Positions 1 to 6,730 of a DNA stretch of 8,286 bases are shown one piece after another. Made by a program: the position numbers and the translations under genes. How positions within the stretch are numbered: the first letter of the stretch is position 1; every line of letters begins with the position of its first letter. This stretch comes from an uncultured Bdellovibrio sp. (GTDB lineage Bacteria > Bdellovibrionota > Bdellovibrionia > Bdellovibrionales > Bdellovibrionaceae): contig CALMPX010000204.1 of NCBI GenBank assembly GCA_937871355.1, positions 1 through 8,286 on the forward strand, read 5' to 3'. Under the pieces are notes generated by a model. It had not been told where the DNA came from and did no database searches. It saw only the letters and a list, made by a program, of their open reading frames with translations.

Positions 1-712
1 TCATATATTGAGCCAAACGTGTTCCAATCATAATTTCAGCCACGACGTAAAACGCGAAAACTCCACCGATAAACATGTATGCTTTTTTCGAAACGGGAAT
101 AGGATCTTCTTGACCGGCTGTAGAAACCTGATGAACTTCAAACGGAGGATCCGCTTTGACTAAAAATTGAATGATAGCATAAGTAAAACAGAGAACCCCT
201 ATAATAATAAATGCCGTTCTCCATGTCCCCGTGATATTGGTGGCCGTTGCCGCCAACAGCGGAGCGATCAAACTAGCTAATCCATACGTGGCATGAAGCG
301 CTGATAAAGTCCTTGTTTTTTTCTCTAGAGTCGTGCTTTCAGTCACTAATAAGTTTTGTGCGACTCCCATGAAACCAATGCTGATACCAATAGAGAAACT
401 ACCTATAATGAAAATCCAAAAAGCCGGAGCTTTTCCCATAATAAGCACACCGAAACCCATGAATAACACCGCCGTCATTAATAATGACGACAAAGTATAT
501 CTTCTTAAAAATTGAACCGAAAGATACGCCCCCAAAAAGGAAGCCGTTGATGTCGTGGCAAAACTCCAAGAACCTCTGACACTTGATAAATTGAAATAAT
601 GTAGGACTTCGGGGAATAACGGCCCACGGATATTATCCGTCAAGCCAAGAATGAACATACTAACAAATGCAAAAACGAGTGACCAGGATGTGTGTTTTAA
701 TTTAAGCGTCAT
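1..712 (-). CDS. MFS transporter, partial (C-terminus beyond window)
   Basis: This is the N-terminal part (237 codons) of an inner-membrane transporter of the major facilitator superfamily; the rest lies beyond the left edge. The translation is highly hydrophobic, with alternating membrane segments. It starts MTLKLKHTSWSLVFAF, then DNIRGPLFPEVL at the end of the first helix, a basic RRY loop after the second, and a helix containing GFMGVAQNLLV. The later segment LSALHATYGLASLIAPLL resembles the helix-5 region of fucose permease-like (FHS) MFS members, which often read NxLHxxFGxGxxxGP. A hydrophilic loop (about residues 186-212) precedes the next helix, as expected for the central loop. The start codon overlaps the upstream lipoprotein stop as ATGA and has no clear Shine-Dalgarno sequence, so translation is probably coupled. 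The substrate cannot be told; a sugar or small metabolite is a guess from the family resemblance. The MFS call is firm, the subfamily weak. Confidence 0.85.
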   Translation of the reverse strand, partial: MTLKLKHTSWSLVFAFVSMFILGLTDNIRGPLFPEVLHYFNLSSVRGSWSFATTSTASFLGAYLSVQFLRRYTLSSLLMTAVLFMGFGVLIMGKAPAFWIFIIGSFSIGISIGFMGVAQNLLVTESTTLEKKTRTLSALHATYGLASLIAPLLAATATNITGTWRTAFIIIGVLCFTYAIIQFLVKADPPFEVHQVSTAGQEDPIPVSKKAYMFIGGVFAFYVVAEIMIGTRLAQYM

Positions 713-3045
713 TTATTAGATGCTAGTACATCCTTGAGCACAAGAAAAGTATAAACTATCGATTTGCGGTCGATTTCATTTTTAAAAGTGAAAAGACCAT
801 TAGTGCCGCAAAGAATATAATTCATGTCAGACATCTTAGGCATTTTACCTTTGTTCAAAACCATGTAAATAAATGACTCACGAATAAGGTCATCTTTGGT
901 ATAAAAACTACGGCAAATATTTAATAGAGATTCATCCCACTCTTTTAAAGAGTCGGCCGCATTTTTTATACTATAATCTTCGGCAAAGGCTTTAAATCGC
1001 GGATAAGCCGTTCTGATTTCAGCTGCCGACAAAGTGGCACTGGAATCAAAATGATACCTAGCAAACATGGCTTCGATATAGCTTGTTGCGACGACAAAAG
1101 TTTGAGTATCAACCGTCTCAATTTTAATATTTTTATTTTTCATATCGAAGCGAGAAAAATCCATCATCATCGAATAGTACTCGTTAAATTCTTTATCTGA
1201 TAATTTTGATAAGTAACTCACCAGCCCAGGTTTTCCCGCAAAATATTTAGAATAATTATGTTTCAAGTTTAAAAAGAAGCATGATTCCGGATTCCAGTGA
1301 TAGCCGAAAATATCTAATTCAGGAAGTTCACACTTTGCAGTGGTTAAATCTTTTTGAATTTCAGCCGTTGTATTCGTACCCTCTGCCACGAGGTAATGCA
1401 TATATTCAAATGTTTCCGACATCGACATCGATTGATTCCCATCCGATGTGAATCCAAATAGATTGGCTTCCAAAAATGCTTTTGATCCATCACTTGTTGA
1501 TCTTGGATCGTTTAATTTAAGCTCGATACCAAACTGATTAAACTCTCGGGTAAATGTCTTCATTTGCTCTAAACTTAAAGTGGCCTCTTTAAACTGCGTC
1601 GTTGTTCGACCATTACCCCAACCGAGCAACAGTTCGCGACCCATCATTTTAATATAGAAACTTCGAGCCAAATCTAAGACAGAAAAATTTTCGTTCTTTA
1701 AACCTTTCATTAACATATATTTATTATTCTTAATGGTCGCAGGATAACTTTGATAGAGATCCAAATTCATTTCAATCCATTGTGTTGCCACCTGAAATCG
1801 TTCGGGATTGGTTAGCTTGGTGGACACAACATAATATGACGTTTTCTGAGCGTATAACTTACGAGACTTTTGAAGATCGATCATTTTATATGTTTTCTGA
1901 GCGTCTAAACTTTCTAAATAACTCATCTCTAATTTAAATAATTCGGACTCTTTATAATAATTATTTAACTGTTTTCCCGTTATATAATCCGAAGTTTCCT
2001 GTTCTAGAACTCGTTTTAAAGTGACTTTATAAAAATCTTGGAATGTGGTAAATTTGACATCAAACGGAAATATTTTTTTATCAATCAAAATCTTTAGAAC
2101 TTGGTCAAGATCGTAAGTACTGATTCGTCCTGTCTTTTTATATTGATAAGATGAATTCAATAAGTCTGCAATATGGTCAAAAAATCCAATCACTTTTCGT
2201 ATATTATTAAGTGACGAAATTTCGAATTTAATCTGACCACGACAAGAATTTAAATAAAGACTATAGGCATCCATTGCATTATCAATAAAAATTGAAAAAT
2301 CTTCATTCGTTTTAAGAATGACACTATTACCGATCAATAGCTGACGGACGCTATCAATTGTATCCACTAGGTGCTTATTGTTTTCATCGACAAAATCTAA
2401 CGCAAATAAAAGCTCTTTGGCATCATTATATCTGTATCCCGAGCGTTCAAAATTGGATTTTAACGCTAAGACCTTAAGGCTTTTTCTGGTCTGCTCGATC
2501 GCAGCAAATACTTCTTTTTCATCATAAGCGCGATCTGATTCAGCATCCATTTTTAAAACTTTAAGGTGTGGTGCAAGTCGGATCACTTCCGGTTGAAGAT
2601 CATTTTTGAAATAGTTTCGAATCTCGGTGATTTCTTGACGAGTCACTGAATCTGACTCTCCTCCGACTAAAGCTTTTTTTAAATTTGTGATTTTCTTAAT
2701 CACGTCTTTTGAAAGTTGTAAATCTTTAAAGAAACGATTGGTAATATACAGCAAATCCTGTGCATCGTAAACATCGGCCCGTGCTTCTCCTTCAACTTTA
2801 TTTTGAAGCTGATTCATGTATTTATCGACGCAGGCGAAGACGGCGTTAATTTCTAATTCTGAGGCTTCTGAATTAGAAATTTTTGTTAATTGTTGCTTAA
2901 AATCTTTGGCACATGATCCATCGACTAATTCAATTTTTAAATTTTCTTGCTTGTCTTTTTTCCCATGTATAAAATCAGTACAACTGCTTAAAGTCGAAAT
3001 AATAACTATAATACAAGTTATGGGTCTTAACATCCTAAAATTCAT
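709..3045 (-). CDS. Large lipoprotein of unknown function (778 aa)
   Basis: I do not recognise a family. The N-terminus (MNFRMLRPITCIIVIISTLS) is a basic-plus-hydrophobic signal sequence, followed by the lipobox LSSC at residues 19-22. Cys22 should therefore be lipidated after signal peptidase II cleavage. Residue +2 is Thr rather than Asp, which by the enterobacterial Lol rule would favour the outer membrane. The mature protein is long, charged, free of further membrane segments, and looks mostly helical, with no catalytic motif I can name. The start at 3045 is supported by an AGGAG six bases upstream; the second in-frame ATG (residue 5) has no such site. The gene overlaps the end of the outer-membrane protein gene by 11 nt, and its own stop overlaps the MFS start by 4 nt, so the three are very likely co-expressed. 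A role as accessory partner of the barrel protein or transporter is inferred from position only. Codons 56-66 lie on a palindrome described separately. Confidence 0.85.
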   Translation of the reverse strand: MNFRMLRPITCIIVIISTLSSCTDFIHGKKDKQENLKIELVDGSCAKDFKQQLTKISNSEASELEINAVFACVDKYMNQLQNKVEGEARADVYDAQDLLYITNRFFKDLQLSKDVIKKITNLKKALVGGESDSVTRQEITEIRNYFKNDLQPEVIRLAPHLKVLKMDAESDRAYDEKEVFAAIEQTRKSLKVLALKSNFERSGYRYNDAKELLFALDFVDENNKHLVDTIDSVRQLLIGNSVILKTNEDFSIFIDNAMDAYSLYLNSCRGQIKFEISSLNNIRKVIGFFDHIADLLNSSYQYKKTGRISTYDLDQVLKILIDKKIFPFDVKFTTFQDFYKVTLKRVLEQETSDYITGKQLNNYYKESELFKLEMSYLESLDAQKTYKMIDLQKSRKLYAQKTSYYVVSTKLTNPERFQVATQWIEMNLDLYQSYPATIKNNKYMLMKGLKNENFSVLDLARSFYIKMMGRELLLGWGNGRTTTQFKEATLSLEQMKTFTREFNQFGIELKLNDPRSTSDGSKAFLEANLFGFTSDGNQSMSMSETFEYMHYLVAEGTNTTAEIQKDLTTAKCELPELDIFGYHWNPESCFFLNLKHNYSKYFAGKPGLVSYLSKLSDKEFNEYYSMMMDFSRFDMKNKNIKIETVDTQTFVVATSYIEAMFARYHFDSSATLSAAEIRTAYPRFKAFAEDYSIKNAADSLKEWDESLLNICRSFYTKDDLIRESFIYMVLNKGKMPKMSDMNYILCGTNGLFTFKNEIDRKSIVYTFLVLKDVLASNK
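1841..1904. repeat. Short 13-bp direct repeat pair within the lipoprotein gene
   Basis: The 13-mer GTTTTCTGAGCGT occurs at 1841-1853 and again at 1892-1904, 51 bp apart (17 codons). On the coding strand both copies encode part of an AQKT motif (LDAQKTYKM and LYAQKTSYY), so the lipoprotein carries a small 17-residue-spaced echo here. It may be a trace of local duplication or helical periodicity, or chance. Confidence 0.4.
2848..2881. repeat. 34-bp near-perfect palindrome inside the lipoprotein gene
   Basis: Two 12-bp arms (AATTTCTAATTC at 2848-2859 and GAATTAGAAATT at 2870-2881) are perfect reverse complements around a 10-bp centre. That centre itself has a GA/TC pairing after one T-T mismatch. 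Both strands encode the same peptide, ISNSEASELEI, in open frames: residues 56-66 of the lipoprotein on the minus strand, and a shadow frame on the plus strand. The four self-mismatches all fall at third codon positions. Whether it works as an mRNA hairpin, a protein-binding site or nothing is unknown. Confidence 0.8.
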
Positions 3046-4405
3046 AGCTAGCTCCTACTAAAATCTGATCCAAGTTTTGCAAATGAGTCACATTCGACGT
3101 CGTCGTGGTGTCTGCTTTATCTTCTGTTTCAACTAATAACATATCTAAGTAAAGTCCGAATCGACGGCCAAATTTAAACTGATTTCTTATTTTTAAAATT
3201 TTCACCGGGCTTTTAAAACCTTCGGTCCAATTCACATCAGCGTCGTAAGCCATGCGACGTGTCAGCTGAGTTTTGTAAGTGAGCCCTATTTGGTAAGCGG
3301 TTTTAAAAACGTATTTTGTCGTTAAAGATGTTGTCACTTGACCCGCATCAGGACCACGATCAATCACTTCTCCACCACTGACAAAAAGGCCACTACTATA
3401 AATTTTAAAGTGATCCCCATTCAACTTCACTTGGGGGCCCCAACTGATGGATGATTTAATTTCCGGAAAGTTGTAATTTGAATCGGCCACAATCGCTTCA
3501 GGGTTATTCGATAAAAACATCAAACCGATGCTACCCCAATTGGGTTTATATCCGATATCAAAAGCTAGGTTTTGTTCACGGTACATTTTAGGAATGATAT
3601 CGGCGCGAACGCGGTCAGCCACTAAAACAGCTTTGTAGGTCAAGGCGATTTGATGAGAAGGTTTAGAAATAAAAGAAGCTTGAAAATAAATTCCTGAATC
3701 AAACTGATAACCTAATTGGCCACCATATATAGACTGAAAAATAACCTCATTGGTTTGAGGAACGTGAACATTATAATCGATCGGCAAAACTTGACCATTG
3801 AATTCGACATTCTGAGGGGGAGGATTAAACCACGGGTTCGAGGCTTCAAACTGACCTTGCTTCAATTCATATCCTGGCCCTTGATCAGGAACAAACAAGG
3901 GAGAACCAAACAAAGTCCAACGAAAATTCTGCGACTTCGACAAAGTGGTATTCACCTCTTGATTATCCAAAAATATTCCCACCAAACCCTGAGCGCTCGG
4001 ATCTATTGGGTTCCAACGAAATTGAGGCTGAAAGAAACCGAGATTCCAAGCTTCTTCCAATTGAGACCATTGGTGAAGTCGTCGACCATAGGAAATATTA
4101 ATATTTTCATTCTCTTGGAAAAAATAGATTTCTCGTGCGTTAGTATAACTTAAAATAGGTTTTCCTATAGCATACTGTGCTTCTAAATCGATATTAAAAA
4201 TAGAGACTTGGTTCGTTGATTTTTTGGTATTACGAATTGAAGCGCCGATAAAGTAAAAAGACTTATCTTGGGTGTTTTGATAGTCAGGACTAATAAAACT
4301 GAGACCTTCCACATTGAGCTGCGTGGATACATCGGCCTGAGCTATCAAAGATAGGCCCAAGATGAATAGTATGGCTAAAAAACGACTATAAAGCTTTAAC
4401 TCCAT
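3035..4405 (-). CDS. Outer-membrane β-barrel protein with signal peptide (456 aa)
   Basis: This is a secreted outer-membrane protein of unrecognised family. The open frame extends upstream to 4558, but I start it at the ATG at 4405. From there the product begins MELKLYSRFLAILFILGLSL and has a signal-peptidase I site (AQA before Asp25); the longer version would bury this signal behind 51 residues and overlap the divergent gene. The mature chain is rich in alternating polar and aromatic β-strand patterns. It ends QILVGASYEF, with the terminal Phe typical of a BAM-recognised β-signal. A conserved-looking block at residues 106-148 (YGRR, W113, W120NLG, QGLVGIF) recalls the Gly-Arg/Trp motifs of porin-like barrels, but I cannot assign it. 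It is first in the minus-strand operon, followed by the lipoprotein (11-nt overlap) and the MFS transporter. A porin or export-channel role is inferred. Confidence 0.85.
   Translation of the reverse strand: MELKLYSRFLAILFILGLSLIAQADVSTQLNVEGLSFISPDYQNTQDKSFYFIGASIRNTKKSTNQVSIFNIDLEAQYAIGKPILSYTNAREIYFFQENENINISYGRRLHQWSQLEEAWNLGFFQPQFRWNPIDPSAQGLVGIFLDNQEVNTTLSKSQNFRWTLFGSPLFVPDQGPGYELKQGQFEASNPWFNPPPQNVEFNGQVLPIDYNVHVPQTNEVIFQSIYGGQLGYQFDSGIYFQASFISKPSHQIALTYKAVLVADRVRADIIPKMYREQNLAFDIGYKPNWGSIGLMFLSNNPEAIVADSNYNFPEIKSSISWGPQVKLNGDHFKIYSSGLFVSGGEVIDRGPDAGQVTTSLTTKYVFKTAYQIGLTYKTQLTRRMAYDADVNWTEGFKSPVKILKIRNQFKFGRRFGLYLDMLLVETEDKADTTTTSNVTHLQNLDQILVGASYEF
3052..3056 (-). promoter_or_regulatory. 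Shine-Dalgarno site fixing the lipoprotein start
   Basis: On the minus strand AGGAG lies six bases before the ATG at 3045, inside the last codons of the outer-membrane protein gene. This textbook site selects the first ATG rather than the internal one at residue 5, and it explains how the lipoprotein is translated despite the 11-nt overlap. Confidence 0.8.
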
Positions 4406-4526
4406 ATTTAAACTAACTTCAAACTTTGTACCCCCGAAGACCGTTATAGCCGACTTCATATCGAATAGAGCTGAAAAACCTTCTAAGTTATGGACATATG
4501 ACAGTTTTTGTAAAAAACTAGAGCCT
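4406..4526. promoter_or_regulatory. Divergent intergenic region, presumed promoters of both operons
   Basis: This 121-bp gap separates the starts of the minus-strand operon and the plus-strand LPS operon, so both promoters should lie here. The best -10-like element for the minus strand is TATAAC (4443-4448 read in reverse), which would leave a leader of about 30 nt. It lacks a good -35 at 16-18 bp spacing. A second weak minus-strand option near the GT9 start is TTTACA followed 17 bp later by ATAACT. I see no convincing plus-strand pair, and no clear operator or riboswitch. Confidence 0.35.
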
Positions 4527-5501
4527 ATGAAAGTATTGGTTATACGATTTTCGAGCATTGGAGATGTGACTCAGGCCTTGAGTATACCGGCGCATATTCA
4601 CCGTCAGTACCCGGATGCTGAAATTCATTTTCTCACAAAAGATATTTTCACTGAATTGCTGGAAACAAATCAACATGTCAAAAAAATTTGGTCTCTCAAA
4701 TCGGATGATTCAGTTTTAAAAATGGTTTCACGACTGAACCAAGAAAATTTCGATCATCTTTATGATGCTCATAATAATTTACGTTCTAATGTATTTTACT
4801 TTCTGGTCAACGCTCAACATAAATTGCATAAGCCTATGGAAAGAATCAAACGATTTCTCCTTTTATGATTGAAGATTAATTAATTTGAAATACCATTTTC
4901 AGGCCAACGTGATCTTTTAAAGCCATTGGAAAAATGGAATATCCCTTTTAGTCTTCCACCAGGTCCGCAAATATTTTTAAAGGCAGAAACACTCAAACGT
5001 GCTGAAGATATTCTCAATCAAAATCATATTTCTTTACCTTTTGTCGCTGTCGCTCCGTCAGCCGCACATATCTTTAAGCGTTGGCCGGTTGATAAATGGA
5101 AAGAACTCTTCGCCCTTTGTTCGAAGACTCAGTTCGTGATACTGGCTGGGCCAAATGATCACTTTACATTAGAATTTAACACTTTTCCAAATGTGACTAA
5201 CTTAACCGGAAAAACATCACTGTTAGAATCGGCCGCGATCATACAATGGGCTTCAAAGGTGATTTCGAATGACACCGGGCTTCTGCATTTTTTAGAACAG
5301 TTAGACAAAAAAACCATCGCCTTGATGGGAGCCGCTCCTTTTGGTTTTCCCTCAAAGCCTCATACGATCATTATTAAAAAGGATTTACCATGTTGGCCCT
5401 GTAGTAAACACGGACAAGGTCCCTGCGTTAATCCTGAATTCCATCGATGCATGAATGATATTTCAGCCATCGAAGTTAAACAGAAACTCGAACAATTATG
5501 A
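4527..5501 (+). pseudogene. GT9 (heptosyltransferase-like) gene interrupted by two in-frame stops
   Basis: Family GT9 enzymes transfer heptose or a similar sugar onto the LPS inner core at the cytoplasmic face. Codons 1-113 give a typical N-terminal Rossmann half (MKVLVIRFSSIGDV at the start, DAEIHFLTK, then DAHNNLRSN). Codon 114 is TGA (4866) and codon 119 is TAA (4881); between them the frame reads LKIN. After them the same frame continues as FEIPFSGQRDLLKP and a full C-terminal half: KRWP at 184-187, the sugar-nucleotide motif NDTGLLH at 248-254, and the Cys-rich CWPCSKHGQGPC at 289-300. Read through, the total is 324 codons, normal for GT9. Both halves are in one frame, so two substitutions fit better than indels. 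The only in-frame restart after the stops is TTG at 4926, without a good ribosome site. The gene ends overlapping waaA by ATGA. A recent pseudogene is most likely; sequence error or stop readthrough are alternatives. Confidence 0.75.
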
Positions 5502-6727
5502 TTTACATTTATCGCCTTTTTTATTTTTTTCTTAAGACAACCCTACTTACATTAAAGCCTTTTTTATCAAAAAAAACTAAACAGTGGATGAATCTTCGTT
5601 CCAACCTAGATTACCTCCATTTTAATCAAAAAGGATCGATTTGGTTTCACGCTTCAAGTGGTGAAATCGAATACTGTAAATCCGTTATAACTGAAATTCG
5701 CAAAATATCTCCCCACACGCCAATTATTTTGTCCTATTCATCACCGTCTGCCGAAAAACTTTTATTCAATATCAAAACACAAGTCGATTTAGTTTTTCCA
5801 ATCCCATGGGATAGCCCGCATTCAGTCAAATCGACGATTGAACATCTCAAACCGCAAATAGTGATTTTCTCTCGAACGGATTTTTGGCCTGAGCTGATTC
5901 ATCAGTTTAAAAAATATAAAATAAAAATAGCGGCTATTTCCATGTTTCCCCGACTTCATTTTTTCAGCCGCTTAACTTACAAATGGCTCATTAAAGATTT
6001 CGATCTCATCACAACGGTCAACTCACAAAAATCTGTGGAACTATCAACTTTACTTAAACGCCCGGTTCTGACTTTTGCGGACACCCGATTTGATCAGGTC
6101 TTCAGCCGCTTGCAAAGTCCATCACGAGTTCATTTTGAAACTAATGCGAACAATAAAAAAATTATTTTTGCATCCACCTGGCCCGAGGACGAAAAATCAA
6201 TTTTTCCCTGTTTACCCGAAGTCCTTAAATTGGGTTACCAAATTATTCTCTGTCCTCACGACGTTCAAAATGCCCATTCACTTTTAGCGCATTTAAAAAA
6301 CTACAAAGTCGATTTACTATCTACAATAGCCGATACGCAAAATATGCCGAACAATTTCCAAATTCTCCTCGTTGATAAAGTCGGATATTTAGCCGATATT
6401 TATCGCTATACCGATATCGCCTTTGTTGGTGGCTCGTTTAAAAAAAGAATCCATTCGGTAATGGAGCCCCTATGCACGAAGAATGTGGTCTTTTTTGGTC
6501 CCCATTTTATGAATAATCCCGAAGCCATTGAAACAGAAAAGATGGGATTTACCTTTAAAGTCAGAAATGCAAAGGAAAGGATCGACGTCATTCGCTCTCA
6601 ACGACCTAACAAACTGCAAAAAAATAGAGAGTTGTCTCAAGTATTTGCTGAAAAACACAGAGGATCATCTATACTCGTAGCCCAGGCGCTATTAGACAAA
6701 ATAATGCCACGGGCAGAGGACTTTTAA
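5498..6727 (+). CDS. waaA: WaaA-like 3-deoxy-D-manno-octulosonic acid (Kdo) transferase
   Basis: Enzymes of this family (GT30) add Kdo from CMP-Kdo to lipid A precursors at the inner membrane, the first step of LPS core assembly. The 409-residue length is normal. Residues 1-22 form a hydrophobic, Tyr/Phe-rich anchor. HASSGE at 51-56 matches the family HxxSxGE, whose Glu is the catalytic base. RTDFWPELI (126-134) corresponds to the usual ETELWPN block, ASTWPEDE (225-232) to GSTHxGEE, and GGSFKKRIHSVMEP (311-324) to GGSxxxxGGHNxxEP with His319 and Glu323 kept. The N- and C-terminal GT-B halves are complete. Several positions differ from the standard motifs, so the acceptor or sugar could differ. 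The start overlaps the end of the GT9 gene as ATGA with no clear ribosome site, implying translational coupling that the upstream stops would disturb. The next gene follows after 3 nt. Confidence 0.8.
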   Translation: MIYIYRLFYFFLKTTLLTLKPFLSKKTKQWMNLRSNLDYLHFNQKGSIWFHASSGEIEYCKSVITEIRKISPHTPIILSYSSPSAEKLLFNIKTQVDLVFPIPWDSPHSVKSTIEHLKPQIVIFSRTDFWPELIHQFKKYKIKIAAISMFPRLHFFSRLTYKWLIKDFDLITTVNSQKSVELSTLLKRPVLTFADTRFDQVFSRLQSPSRVHFETNANNKKIIFASTWPEDEKSIFPCLPEVLKLGYQIILCPHDVQNAHSLLAHLKNYKVDLLSTIADTQNMPNNFQILLVDKVGYLADIYRYTDIAFVGGSFKKRIHSVMEPLCTKNVVFFGPHFMNNPEAIETEKMGFTFKVRNAKERIDVIRSQRPNKLQKNRELSQVFAEKHRGSSILVAQALLDKIMPRAEDF

Positions 6728-6730
6728 TCT

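Noticed and set aside
2816..3061. 81-codon plus-strand open frame
   Set aside because: It is a shadow of the lipoprotein and barrel gene ends; its apparent similarity to the lipoprotein comes only from the palindrome.
3716..4153. 145-codon plus-strand open frame opposite the barrel gene
   Set aside because: It lies wholly within the well-supported barrel gene on the other strand and has no recognisable motif or ribosome site.
4406..4558. Upstream extension of the barrel protein to 507 residues
   Set aside because: It would place the signal peptide 51 residues in and overlap the start of the divergent GT9 gene; the ATG at 4405 gives a clean signal peptide.
4866..4883. Selenocysteine or altered genetic code at the TGA
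   Set aside because: A TAA follows five codons later in the same frame, and TGA is used as a normal stop for the lipoprotein gene, so recoding of TGA alone does not explain the interruption.
4869..4896. Promoter-like TTGAAG, 16-bp spacer, TACCAT just after the first stop in the GT9 gene
   Set aside because: It matches only four of six bases in each hexamer and lies in a very AT-rich stretch; not enough to call a promoter, although it would be a candidate if an internal start were mapped.
4926..5501. Independent gene starting at TTG 4926
   Set aside because: There is no good ribosome site before it and the GT9 homology continues upstream in the same frame to the TAA at 4881, so it is the second half of the interrupted gene.
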